A DNA stretch of 64,000 nucleotides from Xiphophorus maculatus (Eukaryota; Chordata; Actinopteri; Cyprinodontiformes; Poeciliidae): assembly GCF_002775205.1 (NCBI RefSeq), contig NC_036443.1, forward strand, positions 10,531,698 through 10,595,697, written 5' to 3'. Shown here piece by piece: positions 1 to 13,034 of the stretch. Position 1 is the stretch's first letter. Every line of letters starts with the position of its first letter. The notes beneath the pieces are model-generated. The model was not told the DNA's origin. It did no database searches and worked only from the letters and a program-made list of their open reading frames with translations. The translations under genes and the position numbers were made by a program.

Positions 1-2055
1 AGGGTAAGTTATTGTAAGGCATCTCCCTTCTGCCCCGCCTCCGTTTTTCCCTCATTTGCACCTGCCCAGTTGATGATGTTTAAAGCCTTTTTTAATTAAC
101 TTGGTAAATCAATGAAGGAAAGCTCTTTACGTACATGTCTAAACAGCTTTAGTCTAGAGTAGTCCAAAGAAAATTTATATCAAATTGCTCATGACTAAAA
201 AGAATGAAAACAGAATATTTGCTGGGAAAAATGTTAAATGAATCTGTTTAGATGAAATTATTGCTGTTCAGTCAAGAAAAGAAGGGAACATTTCTATTTT
301 TGTTATTGATTAAACGTCCTGGATTACAAGCTCATGTATGATACAGCTGGAAACCTAAAATGTTAAGCAATGACTTTGCGGAGCGGCAGTGATGTGTTGC
401 TCTATGCGCCATCTTGTCAGAAAAACAGAACAGTCACACAGACACTTTCTCTGCCATCTCTTTGAAAAGACTTTGAACTTCAGCAACTGTTTGATGGAAA
501 ATTTCTGTGATTTTGAAGCTATTATCTCAAAATCACAAATTGTACTTTTTTTCTGTTTTGTGTACTTTTTAAGTGTGAACATTTGCAAATAAGTTTTGTA
601 AGCAGTTTTAATTACTTTTCTTTAATCTGTACATTATCTCAAGTCACAGGTGAAATGTTATCATGTGACCTTTGTTATGAAATAAAAACTGAAAGGACAA
701 GTGTCTGTGTAGCTTTATAAAGTGCTCATAACTTTATTTTCTATCATGTCTGTATTTATGCTTTAAAACTGCTACAGATATATGAAGCTACATTGCTTAA
801 CAAAGCATCTGTTTGTCTTTTTACTGTAATGGTTTAAAATGGGTTATCCTCCCTTGGAAAGATTTTCTTGAGAGGGCAACAGAATAAATCATTCGGTTGA
901 CAGCTTTTAGTGAAAGTGAACCAAACGCTGTTAAGCTGCATATTCATGTCATTTTGATGGTCATATTTCCCTCAAGTCAGGAATAAAACAATTGGGTATT
1001 GGTTACAAACCTAAAATACATTGAATTAATGATTTTTTAATGCTTTTTTATGTTTGTTTTCTTTTCTTTTGCTTTTCTTTTGTCTTTGTGCAATGATAAG
1101 TCACCTGCTGACGGAAGTCATTTAAAGGCACACACACATTAAACGACACTTAGATAATTTGAGAAAGTCTCATGATACCTACCTCTTTCACAACATACTA
1201 AAACAAGTATTTACTACTTAGTTCAACTCGATTTAATTCAGTTCAGTTCAAGCTAATTCATTTGAATTCAATGCAGCTTAAATTTCCACCAAGAAAACAG
1301 ACACTTCTGCAACATCTGGTTCTAAAATGAGGTCACATGATAATCATGCAGCAGGTGGAAACATGAACTGGGCTAAAAGTTTCTCCCCCTGTTTTTGTTT
1401 AAACTCAACCCTGTCTGAAACCCTCCTGCCCCGTTTCTAACCCTCTAGACCTTCTGACCCTTTTTCTCTTTTTGACACCTTTCCTGAGAGCTGAAAATTG
1501 TCCAAAGGGAGTCCTTAAAAACACAAGGCAGTTCATATTCTGTGTGATAATTAACACTCCCAGTTCTCTGTTTTGTTTTGTTTTTCTTTTTTTCCAGAGG
1601 GCTTGCCATGTATAACTCATCACAGTTGTATGTATAAGAACTGTTTCCTGTTTCCCAAAGCTACTAACTTTGCATGCAAAGCTGCCTGTGCAAATAGCAA
1701 CTTTCATCCTCCATCCATTTGGCCAACATTTATCCTCAAGATCATTTTATACCCATCTTCAATTGATTTGTTGTGAACATAAAGACAGTTATTGTGTTAG
1801 AATAATAAAAAAAAAGATTTAAAAAATTGCAACAATTCTGGTTTTGGTTTTGAATTTCACAAGCAATTCCTTGGCTATCTCTGCTTGGTTCTTTGCTTGT
1901 AGCTTACATTCCTGAGAACACACATAGGAGAAGTCAACAAATCAGAGAACGATTGAACTTGTTTCTCCTTTCTATTCGTCTGTCTGTCTGTCTGTCTTGT
2001 GTATGGAGTTCGTTGCTCTCTAATCCTGACGCTCGTGCTTTTCTGCGCTTTGCAG
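1..2055 (+). other. probable gpr153 intron
   Basis: AT-rich sequence between a possible donor at position 4 and the acceptor at 2055. I see no convincing coding exon in it. Short open frames here (for example 1573-1776) have no recognisable homology. 2241-4135 is the next intron and likewise appears empty. Confidence 0.6.
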
Positions 2056-4984
2056 AAAACAGCCAAGATGGAGGAATTCATGCCGACTTAATATATGACA
2101 GACCATATGACTATAGCTCGGCGCCTGAAATCGTGACGATAGACCGTAATGCCAAGTTTGAGTTCTCAACCTTAGAAAGGGGGGTTCTGCAAGGGTATCC
2201 ATTGAGGGAACAACAGGAAGATAAAATGCAGTATTTGCAGGTATATTTATTGATTTCCTTCATTTCTTTTTTTTTATCAGTTGAATTAATTTAACTTTAT
2301 TATTGAATGCATGGTGAAGTGGCCTTGTATGCCTTTGCAGCAGCTTGATTGAAATGGTAATAATTGTGATGCTTTCTCTCTGATTTGCAGCAGGTTTTAT
2401 TTTTTTGGCCTTTTTTTTGTTTTCCTAGGGTGAATCTAAAATATTCTCACGCTGACTAATGTTTGGTAAATATGACCATCAGTAGTCCCATCAATACATT
2501 AACTGTGCTTCATTTACCAAGTACTATGTCCTAGTCATGAACTTACAAACAACATTACAATATTGTGGAAGAGGGTAAGAGTGTAGTAAATGACTTACCT
2601 TCTACATTTCAGGATTTTCCTCAAGCGATATAAATGTCCGCTCATGTCCTGCAAAATAAATAGCATTGTGTTCATTCAATCCAGCTTCCATCCCAGTCGG
2701 ATGAAGAGCTGTGAAAAAGCTCATTTTCAACCTGCATCTGCAATAAAGCTGGAACTCGCAGCCTTCCAGGGCAGTTCAACAAATTCAGAATGAAAATATT
2801 TGCTTTGATTCAGGCATTGGCTTCATTTTGAAAATAGCCTTTTACTTTCTCTGATTTCATATCACCTTAACGTGGTTTAAAGTAATCATAGTTTGAACTG
2901 TCCTAAAAGACTGTAGTGGGGATATGTAACGTCAAAGTCAGCAATTCCCAACCATACAATATTACCTCTTGCAAAGCATCTGACAGTAGTACTGTGTCAT
3001 CTTTGTGTTATTCAGTAAAAATAAAAAAATAAAAAAGTATCATGAGGTCTATTTTATACGTATCTGTACTGCAAATCAATTTCTTTAAATTGGCCCAATA
3101 CATTCGATGTCCAACATAAAAGATGGGCACATCAAACGCAACATTTAATGTGTTTTTGACCTGACTGGTTAAGACGTCATCAAAACAGAGATGTATACAG
3201 TAGCCATCACTCCATTATACCAACTCGGTGCCCCGTCCATCATCTTTTGTCCTTTGTTTACATCAGTAGATCTATTTTGCTGTGCAGTTGTATTAGACTG
3301 TGTTGTGTGCCTGCAAAAAAGAAAACATAAACTTGTTGTTTCAGTTACAGGATGACTGACTGAACTTTGACTCAATCAACTTTATTACATTGTTTCTGAA
3401 GTAGCTCAAGTGTGACACGTGTCTACAAATCCTTCTGATTTTGATTAAATGTAGCCTGAGCTTCACAACTGCAAGGAGTCTGATTAGCAGAATAAAGCCT
3501 CTTTGGCTTTATTTGCTCTGTGTCCATGTTTGCCTGTCCGTCCTGCATCTTCACTCATTCTAAAGCTTGTGCTGCCCTCTGCTGTCCAGCTCTCTCACCT
3601 TTAGAGTTCAATGCTACTGTATCGTCTACTGTTTAATTCTCTGCATTTACTGAAAGACGCCACAGGGGGGCAGACTGATATCAGTCTTGAGGCTCTTGAC
3701 GTGATCCTGACAAACCCACTGTCTTTGAATAGTTGTCAGAACCCAATGTGAGTATAACAAGTAGGAAACCTTTATAAGATAAGATTATAGAAATAGAATA
3801 ACTTTATGCTAACATTTTCTCTTAAAATGAGGAAATAGAAGCTTGAAATTGTTACATGTGGGATTTAATTTTGAGTCAGGGCGCTATGCAGAATATAAGT
3901 TGTTTTTGCCTCATTTATTTCTGATCACAGTAAACAGCCTCTAAAAATGGAATTAGCACTAATAAAAATCTTTACATAAAGCTGATAAATCCTACATGTA
4001 TTAATCTATATTATTGACAAGGTTGATAATGATACATAGTGTGTTTACCATATTTTTTGCAGCCAGTGTTATATTTTATGCATTTTAATGTATCAGTCTT
4101 TATTATGAAGGGTTTGTTTTGTGTCTTTCCTCCAGGTGCCCCCTACAAGAAGATACTCCCACGACGAAACAGACATGTGGACCAGCGACCAGATCCCCTC
4201 ATACCTGCATCGATGGGGCTCCACCGAGGACGTGATAGTGACTGCCCACTACAGCTCCACCTTGCCGCGCCGCGAGAGGCGCAGGAGCAGCCTGGTCTCC
4301 TACCACGAGGAGAGCCACTATCATCACCACCCTCACCGCAAGCGGCGGCGATCTGAGGACAGCATGCACTCCCTCAGGCACCTGCCCCGCATCGTGTGCG
4401 GCGGGGAGCGCTACGAGGACGAGCTGTGGTGCTTCAGCCGCGACGAGGTGATTAACTTTATAGACGAGACTCCCGTGCCGAGCCCCAGGAGGAGCCCGCG
4501 CCGCACGTCCACCGTCTCCCTCATCCCCAACGTGTACGAGCAGCACGCCATCATCCTTCCCCACTTTCCACTCACAGACTTTGAGCGGGAGCCCCAGGCA
4601 CTCAGGCGGACCTCTGAGCACAAGAGGAGCAGCAGCAGCAGGGGCAACTCGCCAGAGGGCTCCCCCAAACCGGATTGGTCCCCTGGTAAGATGAGCCACG
4701 GGGCTTGTGGCTCAGGGAAGGGCTGCAGTAAAGGCCAGCGTGACGGGGGACAGCAGGACAGAGGGGGCTCACCCCGACGCAGAGAGAGGAGTGCAGGGCA
4801 CTCTGGCAGCAGGCACAGGACAGGTGAAGGTGCCGTGTCCAATGCTGGAGCTGATTGGCTGAAGCAAAAGCACCTCATCAAGGCTGAGAGTAAAGGCAGC
4901 ACAAACAGTTTCCTAAGCACACCTTCAGCATCGTCCTCGGGATACATTACCTTTCACTCTGATTCTGTTGGCTCCACCACCTGA
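2056..4984 (+). CDS. gpr153: GPR153-like orphan class A GPCR, last two coding exons
   Basis: This is the 3' part of an orphan rhodopsin-type receptor of the GPR153/GPR162 pair. Two exons are visible. Exon 2056-2240 follows a TTTGCAG acceptor and ends at CAG|GTATAT; it encodes residues from ENSQDGGIHAD to EDKMQYLQ. Exon 4136-4984 follows a CTCCAG acceptor, starts in phase 0 with VPPTRRYSHDE and ends with a TGA at 4982-4984. The last exon is the long cytoplasmic tail, rich in Arg, Ser and His. Its end, GSTNSF..TPSASSSGYITFHSDSVGS, resembles my memory of the human GPR153 tail ([24 protein letters not shown]). The membrane segments lie upstream, outside the window. The first bases, AGG|GTAAGT with GT at position 4, could be the donor of the preceding exon. 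The ligand is unknown. The gene points toward hes3 (tail-to-tail), as in human. Identity is confident; it rests on remembered family sequence, not a search. Confidence 0.9.
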
Positions 4985-6130
4985 AGCAAAGCACCCATGT
5001 TGATATAAATAGTAGGACCTAATATCTAATTGAAAACCTCGGTGGGTTAAGAGAAGTGACAGGCTGGAACATATCGACCTTTTTACTTGTGCCATTATTC
5101 AGTTTTCTTACCTACCAGAGATAAGCATCTGCTAATCCTAGATGGCCTTAGGAACTTTGGACCTATTTTTTGACAGGACCTTGATTTCATGTGTGGGCTG
5201 GTGACAATATTGATCTATCCAGCTATTTATCTGTCACAAAGCAAAATCTCCAGTGACAAACACTTTTCTGCCAGCACTGACACAAGGGAACAATTTTTAA
5301 TTGGTGTGATCATTCCTGAATCTTGTTTCTGTCGTTTGGCGCTTATAGGAGGATAAAATATTTTCATGTGGATTGGTAAGGATTTTTTTTTACTATGTTT
5401 TCTTTTGTCTTCTTTTAAAATCTTGAACTTGAGTTGTGTTTTACTTGGCCTGTAATGTATTTTTGTTGTGTGGTACGAACACAAGCTTTCCTGAATACAG
5501 TTCATTTTCCTTCAGCTTTGCTTAAGTGCAGGAGTCATTTCAGCTTCTTTCGTTTTTAAATTACCAGTCACCACATAAAACCTTTTATAAAACATTTTTC
5601 ACATAAAATGGAAAATGAGTTTTAATCCCTCTCCATTATTTGCCTAATTAACGGTTTCTGTGATCTTTTGAAAACGTGACGACCCATCCTTTATAAAAAA
5701 GTAAAGAGTTATTTTTAAAATAGAATTCAGATGTTATGTAAATATGAAAAACATTGAATTTTTATGTTTTGGGGAATTTCTGTTTATATGAAATATTTCC
5801 TCCCAAAGGTTTATCTTACTTGACTTTGGTGATAATGAGGCACAGATGTAGCTCATTACACAACAAACTGCTTTTAAGACAAATATGCAAGTTGTGTTTT
5901 CTACTCCCCCTCAATAATCTGACTTCACACCATGCTTTGATTCAGATGCACTATACATTTAGTTATTTCACATAAATTTAAAAAGATGAAAAGCACAAAT
6001 TATGAACTATAACATTCAGCTTATAAGTGACCTGGTTCTCCTGGGTGACATGTGAAAATGAATGGGCTTTGGAAGGTTTTGTCAGGCTAATGTTTCTTTT
6101 GCTTAATTGACCGGACTCTGCAAAAATAAA
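4985..6130 (+). other. gpr153 3' UTR, probable
   Basis: Non-coding sequence after the gpr153 stop. The first clear plus-strand AATAAA I see is near 6124-6129 (CAAAAATAAAGTG), and another lies near 6446. Either would give a 3' UTR of about 1.1-1.5 kb. The true cleavage site cannot be fixed from sequence. Confidence 0.4.
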
Positions 6131-7689
6131 GTGAAGATTAAATCAAAGTTAACCCCTATAATTCTTTAGAGGGATGCTGTAGCGCCTTGCAGAGACTCGC
6201 ATTTTATCTCATTACAACCACAAACCTCAGTGTATTTTATTATTTTAAGAAAGACCAACAGGAAGGCCAAACATGCGAAGATTTTCCTCCTGGACTGCTC
6301 TGTTTTTAGCACCATGCATCTTGAGGTAAAAACGCTCAAACAGCATAATGCCGCCACCATAACGTCTCACTGTGAACATTGTGTGTTCAGCAGAACGTGA
6401 TGTGTTAATATTCTGCCACAAATGGTGTTTTTCACACAAGTAAAATAAAAAAGTAAAAAATCTAATTAGTTCCCATCTGAACAAGACTTTCTTTAGACAT
6501 TACAGTTCTTATCAATCCGCAGTCTTCTTCTGAAGGCAGCTGGGAGCACTGGATTTTACTTACGGGTGTCAAAGTATTAAGGGACCTGAAATGCATACCA
6601 AATTTTTAGATTATAATTCACGTAACAGAAATTTAAAAAATGTCAGTCATTGTCCATCCACTTAACATTTACACGCTACTTTGTGTTGATCTGTTGGGCA
6701 AAATTTCATAAAACTAAGTTTACTTCTGTGGTTGTAATGTGGTAAAGTGTCTTTAAACCTCCTCAAGGGGCGGGAATGCTTTCACAAGTGACTTGACGAT
6801 CTACGTTTCTTATTTTAAATTCAAATTTTCAGAAAGTAAAATGCACAATAATTTCTAACATAGCAAAACCTTTACTAAAAATCAACCATGTGTTTCTGCA
6901 CAAATTCCAAATAAATCAACAAAAACTACATTTCATCTCTTCCAAAGTGATAATTTGCTAAACTAATGCAATGAAGATAGTAAGTAGAAGACCCAGTTGG
7001 GAGCTTTGGGTACTTGTGGATAGTAACTGTGAATGTGAATGTATTTGCACTAATAAAGTGCAGCTTATTAAGTAGGCATGAAGAACTGAAAGGATCCCCT
7101 TTTGCACCTTTATTTGTCATAAAATTTGTTTTTTGTTTTACTGTCATCGTCCAAATGAATAAAGTAGCACTGATTGGGCATTTATGTTTTTTTTTTTTTG
7201 TTTTTTTTAAAAAGCAGCTTAGTTAAAATTTTGAGTGTTTCTTACCAATTTCCGACTATTCAGTCAAGCAACTTTGCTTAAACCTGCTTTCTTTGGGAAG
7301 CAAATCACCTCACAGTCATATTTTGCTGTGGTATAGGTATATATACATTTTTTTTTCATTTCATTGTGTTTACAATATTAAACATTTTTTGTGACATATT
7401 CAAAAGTTTATTACTGAAATATGAATGACGTTAAATGTTAGTTTTGTTGAGTTGATGACTTTGTTAACATGATATGACTGATTAAATTCACATGAAAACA
7501 CCTACGAGTTTGTGTGTAGAATCGTTCTAGTTCACTGGACTTGGAAACTGTTGATCTGATGATTAGCGTCTGGTTCTAAAGCCTGGATGAACATGAAATC
7601 TTAGAATGCTTTAAATACTGGAAAAAAAATAAGGATCGTCTTATTTTTTTACCTGTTTTAATCAAATGTTGTTAATAATGTTTTTTTGG

Positions 7690-7945
7690 GCGTCTTAATG
7701 GATTTCTTTCTTTTTTCTCATACCTTACAACTCTTTCCTAATAATCTTTATTTTGATTAATTTTGTGAAACATCTTGTTTGTTATTTTCTCTTTTGTTCT
7801 TTGTATTTTTATTTAATTAGTCTTGGTCTCCGTTTTGTTACAATTTCAGGACTTTTTACAGTTTCAGATGCAGCCTTTGGTGGTACACTGTAAAAATCCA
7901 TTTTGGAGGGTATTAAGTATTAGCCAATAAAATGATTTAAATCTT
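7690..7945 (+). repeat. diverged direct repeat, copy 1 (~250 bp)
   Basis: Matches the segment at 10618-10860 in the same orientation with scattered substitutions and small gaps. Shared landmarks in order are CTTAATGGATTTCTTTC, TAATCTTTATT, CATCTTGTTT, GTATTTTTATTT, TTTCAGGACTTTTT, CAGTTTCAGATGCA and CCATTTTGGAGGGTATT. It is a duplicated or dispersed non-coding repeat of unrecognised family. Confidence 0.75.
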
Positions 7946-10617
7946 AACATGGTGAGGACCTTGGCTAAAGTACTTGCATATCTTTCAAAACTTGCATTTT
8001 TAAAGCAATCTTATCATATCGAATGTGAGGATTGTAAAACCAATTACAGTTTGGAACGAGGTCTAGACTTCATACTTTTCTTTTTCCTGTATATTAGGTT
8101 CCACACTTGTGTTCATTTTCTGTTCCATGAGACTTCCCTAATCGTTAATTTGACTCAACAATGTTTGGTTGTCATGATTACAAGCCCAGGTGATCCCTCT
8201 TCCTCCAACATCCTCAATAGTTTGTAATATTTTTTCTGAATATGCAGAGTTTGGCTTTTACATAATGTGATGCTGGGCACCAGTCAGTCCAAAAGGAGTT
8301 GTTCCTAAACTTCAAACACAGGTTATGCCACCATGTTCTCTAAAGATAACTGTAAGGGTAGCCATCTTTTTTTGACACAGTCATTTCGGCTTATTTTTTC
8401 ATAGAGGACACAAACTCCCGTCCAGGCACGTATTTTAATGACCAAACTATGGAATATTAATAATATTAAATACATTGAAAGTTTGTTTTGTATATATTTA
8501 TTCATTAAAAAAAGCATTTTTATTTTTAGACACACTTGCCAAAGAAGAAGAATGTTCAGGCAGGTGAACAACAAGGACATACAAATAGATGTTCAGCAAA
8601 AGCCAATTAAACAAATGATTTAAAGTTTACGCATACAAAGCGACTGGTTTGAATTGACCTTTCTCCTGTTGTGTTGATGTCCTGAACAAGGTACCTAATC
8701 CCCAGGTTGCCTGCTCATCTGTGTGTTGGTGTATGCGTGTGTGTGCAAATGCGATTGTAGTTTAAAGTGCTTTAAGTGATACTATATGACTGACTATTTT
8801 CTTGTTGTTCTGTGCAATGGGAGAAATTTTTTTTTTATTTTTCCAATGACTTGTTGGCCTTTTCTCTGTTTATGCTTCTGTCTTATCATTTCAGACATTT
8901 CTAACGGACTGCTGGCCGTGTGGACTTGAAAGCATTTTGGTGAATTTGCACCGACTGCCCTACAGGTGGCAGTGTACGGAGTAACACGCTGAAATATGCC
9001 AGACAAGACAACTGCTTTTGGTGTCCTCTGTGGGGATCACTTTGCATGATTGGCATGAACTATATCACAGGTTATTAATCTAACTTACTGATTTAGATAT
9101 GATTCTGATAGAAATGTCGAATACTATTGAATCTGCAGCCAGGTGAAGGTGAAGTAATCCTATATGCTCTTCAGCTGGACTCAACCTGGAACTGAAAGTC
9201 ATCATTACTCTCTGCCCCCGATGTGTGGATGAGTTATAAACCCTGTGTCGTCGTTACCCGTCATGATACTTCAACTGCTAAAACTGCGCCTTCAACGGCA
9301 TCGTTTATCCGCAACAGGCCACAGAAAGGAGCGTCTGGAGCGCACTTCATCCACGTCTGGCCCGTTAGTTCCGCCCGGCTGACCGCAGTCTCATGCTAAT
9401 AGAGGATTCTCTGCCTCCCTTCAGTTCTCATGTGCGTCCCTATTCTGGTGGCGCAAACTTGGAGAGTGAAACAATGTGTGGAAGAGTTCATAGAAGTCCT
9501 TAGAAAAAGCTGAAGTGCATTCAGTGAGCTCGTCACGTGACCCTCCCTTTATCGCCTTAAACAAACTTTCCTGGTGCCTCTGGCCCCCAGAGGGCAGCTT
9601 TGACTTTGATGATGCGAGCTTTCCAGGCTGAGTTTTTAGGGGACGAATCAATCAAGCAAAGGGTTAGCACAACGGATATATTTCTCGAAATGACAATTAC
9701 ATTTCAATATTTTGGCTTCTACTTTTCCATGTCCTGTTTTATTACGCACCAGCTTCGTGTGGGAGGCAGATGCGTTATTTCAGTTTGCGCCATCTGAAAG
9801 AGCTTGTGGGCGTTTCTGCGATTCTCCTCGCTGTAAGGTGCCATCCTTCCCAGGATAGAGAGACGCTTTATGACAGCCCGGCCCAAGCAGCGGGAGAAAA
9901 CTAAAGAGCGCTTTATGGGAGCAGACTGATTAATCTGCGGTGTTAAAGACACCTGCAGACCGCAGTCATCGCGCATCAAATTGATTTTATTTATTTACTT
10001 TTTCAGTACTGTTATATTTAAACGTACACAATATCATCTGGTTTTAAATATTGACTCAAACTCCACGAAATTACACTCTTTGGAATATGACAAGACTATG
10101 TTGCGCTTTTTTTTTGCGTCAGAATGCAGAAATATTTACGAATGCATAAATATCAAACTTTTGTTCACTTGTAATAACAAGTGTTAGTCCACACATTACT
10201 GACTTGTTCCGCCCTTAGTTTTAAAATGTTGATCTGACTCAATGTTGCAACCAAATCTGTGGAGTCTGGGATTAAATGCGCCATTGTCCCCCTGCAGCCA
10301 CCGTCTCCAGCTCCTGTGGACTTTGATGAAGGATCCTGGCGTGTAATTCGCAGCTTATAGCAGAAAATCGCCACGCTGTCCGACAAGCGTCCGATTTCCC
10401 CGCTCCTGTTTCGGTACTTATGCGTGAAAGCGGAGGAGAATGAAGCAGAGCGTCCACGTCCGATGCGTTTCATGTCATACTTTGTTTTTTTCCCCCCCTT
10501 CCAACTCTGGGAAGGAAAAAAAAGTGACTGCGCGGCAAGGACAGAAAAAGCTCCAGAAGAGCCGCGAAAATGAAGGAAAACTCTGAAACTGAATTTTGAT
10601 GATGTTTTCTAATATCC

Positions 10618-10860
10618 TGATCTTAATGGATTTCTTTCTGTTTTTAATACCTCACACCTCTTTTTAAAACTAATCTTTATTATATTGTAATTTATTTTGT
10701 GGCGCATCTTGTTTTCGTTCTGTTCTGTTTAATTCTTCGTATTTTTATTTCTTTTGTCTCGGTCCCGGTTTTGTTCCAGTTTCAGGACTTTTTTCAGTTT
10801 CAGATGCAACCTTTACTGTCAAACTCCATTTTGGAGGGTATTGTTTAAATCTTAATCAAG
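10618..10860 (+). repeat. diverged direct repeat, copy 2 (~245 bp)
   Basis: Second copy of the 7690-7945 segment, lying about 1 kb beyond the 3' end of hes3. I see no open reading frame or terminal inverted repeat that would identify a transposon family. Confidence 0.75.
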
Positions 10861-11824
10861 CATGTTATTTTGAAATGGTACTAGATAGTACTAGATATTG
10901 CTTTCTTTACAAAAAAAAATAAACAAATCCTACCTACATTGGTTAGATCAGGATTGAAAACATCACCTTAGTGAAAGTAAAAAAGAAAATAAAAAAAATC
11001 TGCCTCAAGACTTGAGCGTCAATTAATTGAAACTTAAGCTAGGATCTAGTTTTGACTGAGAGTTTAAGTTTAGATCCGCCTTAATGAATGATAACATTAT
11101 ATTAAAGTCAAACTGGCTTGAAGCTGAACATTGTCATTGCCATTTTAGCTGCGACTCTCAAAATAGGTTCCTGCCTAAAGGCCAAATAGGTGCATCACTA
11201 TTTCAGAAACTTTTTTATGTTTTAGTCACAGATCGGTTCTGTTTTTGTTTGTTTCTTTTCGGAGAAATACAACTAACAGGAAAACAAATGTAATGATTAT
11301 TTAGAGTTTACTTGGGTACCATTTAACTGACTTTAGGTGTCTTTATAGGTGATAAATTAGTTATTACCCAAAGAATTACTGAGCGAACTGAAACAGCTTT
11401 TTATCTTTTCTGCAGACGCAGGAAACTTTATTTTGTTTTGTTTTTAGATATTCGACATCTTTTAGTTCGGTTTGTCTTTCTTTTCAGAATTTGGACCATC
11501 CAGTTTTCACTTTGTGCTGCTGTGTTGCTCTGTGGAAAGTACAACTCTGGGACCTGATCACAACGGAGTACAGCTGCTTATGTTTATTGGTGTTCACCTT
11601 TTTAAAATATTCTCATGATTTTTCTGACCTCCAAATAAGTGATTTTACGACTCGACTAATAAAGGCTCAAAATGTCTTTTGTCATTTTCTTTTTTTAAAA
11701 AAAGTTTTTGCACGATAAACTAAAAACAGTATAAACAAAAAACAAATTATGTTTGGTCAAAGTTTGATCACCTTCTCTTCTTATTTCCAAGTTACATGAA
11801 CAACTCAGTCAATATTTCGACAGT

Positions 11825-11830
11825 TTTATT
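11825..11830 (-). terminator. hes3: hes3 polyadenylation signal
   Basis: Canonical AATAAA on the minus strand, about 92 nt past the hes3 stop codon. It predicts a very short 3' UTR of about 110 nt. Confidence 0.55.
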
Positions 11831-11921
11831 AATAAAATAATACATAAGTGAGCTTAACAACACAGTGGTGAAAATCTACAGTGCAATCATAAACATTCAG
11901 TGAGTGAGTTTCCAATCGGCT

Positions 11922-12930
11922 TCACCAGGGCCGCCACACATGGCGCTCCGTGTTCCCAGCGTCAAGCCGTGGACTGGCGCACTCAGGGTTCCTGTGACGG
12001 CTGCTTTGCGTCTCTATGTTTCCCGTGGGAGCTTTCTGCGCTAAAACACGGGTCTGTTTGGCGTCAAATAACTTGTTCGTGTCCTCGATGGCTAAAGAGG
12101 AAACCGTGTGAGCCGTTCGGAGTTTCGGAATTACAGATCTGGTCGGGTTCCTCTCTCCTTCGTGTCCATTTGCGCTCGGCAGCCGAAGCCTCCCCGCCGC
12201 TTCCTCCTCCGCCGCCGCCGCCGCCTCAGGTTGGCTCGGGTCGCTGTCCGTGGTGCTGGACGCTTCACCTCCCCGCCGAGAGCGACACAGCTTGTTGGAG
12301 AGCTGCGACATCACCCAGCGCTCACTGCCGCTCAGGTGATCAGCCAGCAGCAGGTACTGGTTGACGTTTGCCAGGCAGTTCCGGAAGCCCAGCTGGTAAT
12401 CAGGAAGCTCAGAAGCACCGGCGGAAACTGCGGCAAATATCGAGGTGGAAAGAAGAGCTGAATAATTTCTGGAAACACGTTTTGCTGCTTTAATAACCCA
12501 GATTAAGTCAGCGACTCACTGCTCTGAATCTTTTGGAGGCTCCTCAGATGTTTCACCGTGAGCTCTAAGATGTCGGCTTTCTCCAGCTTGCGCTTTCGAA
12601 TCTGAGAAAAAACAGTTTGGTAGAAATCGTCACGTTTGGATCACTCGGGTAAAGTTACATCTTTTAGAAGCCCAGACATGTCGCCCGCACTCACACTGCT
12701 GCTGTAGTAGCTCTCCAGAAGCGACTTCAACTCGTCCAGACACTGATTTATTCGCGCTCTTCGCTTCTTCTCCATGAGAGGTTTTGAAACCTGTAGAAAG
12801 GTCAGGCGCAGGTTAATTTCTACAGCTTGAGTCTTTACGTCCCACCCCGCCCCCCTTCCATCGACTTTCATTATATCTATACCTTGTTTCCGGATTTGCC
12901 CTTTTCACCACATTCTGATGTTGCCACCAT
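11922..12930 (-). CDS. hes3: Hes3/Her3 bHLH-Orange WRPW transcriptional repressor, complete
   Basis: Hairy/Enhancer-of-split type repressor, a nuclear DNA-binding protein. Four exons on the minus strand: 12930-12883 (48 nt, MVATSECGEKGKSGNK), 12790-12695 (96 nt), 12601-12520 (82 nt) and 12427-11922 (506 nt). All junctions are GT-AG, the phases fit, and the model gives 243 aa. The basic region and helix 1 read SKPLMEKKRRARINQCLDEL, keeping the proline in the basic domain that is typical of Hes proteins. Helix 2 reads IRKRKLEKADILELTVKHLR. An Orange-type segment (DYQLGFRNCLANVNQYL) follows. The protein ends in WRPW, the motif that recruits Groucho/TLE co-repressors. I prefer hes3/her3 over other Hes paralogs because gpr153 is its neighbour and because exon 1 is very short. 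Fish her3 is known as a neural-plate repressor; expression here is inferred. Confidence 0.93.
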
Positions 12931-13023
12931 TCTTTTTTTTTTTTTAGTCCAGATTTTTGATTTGCTCTGCTTGAAGTGAATTTCTTTCCCTCTCCGCTGC
13001 CCTGAGCGGAGAATCCGGGGAAG

Positions 13024-13034
13024 CTTTTTATAGG
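13024..13034 (-). promoter_or_regulatory. hes3: hes3 TATA box
   Basis: On the minus strand the sequence reads CCTATAAAAAGC, about 95 bp upstream of the hes3 start codon at 12930. That places transcription start near 13000 and gives a 5' leader of roughly 70 nt. It is a good match to a strong TATA box, which is common in fast-responding Hes genes. A CACAAG (N-box-like) site occurs near 13116 and a CACGTG near 13538; both are candidates only. Confidence 0.65.

Larger units (their letters stand above)
6131..11820. other. gpr153-hes3 intergenic region
   Basis: About 5.7 kb between the convergent gpr153 and hes3 genes. Apart from the duplicated 250-bp segment (7690 and 10618), I see nothing I can support. 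Patches near 9230-9660 and 10250-10480 are more GC-rich than the surroundings. They contain short open frames, but these show no domain I recognise. Confidence 0.6.

Noticed and set aside
1893-2294. 133-codon open frame taken as a gene
   Set aside because: Only 2056-2240 is coding (gpr153 exon); the ends are intron read-through.
9421-10473. Open frames in GC-richer patches between gpr153 and hes3
   Set aside because: No recognisable domain, no consistent splice structure, overlapping frames on both strands.
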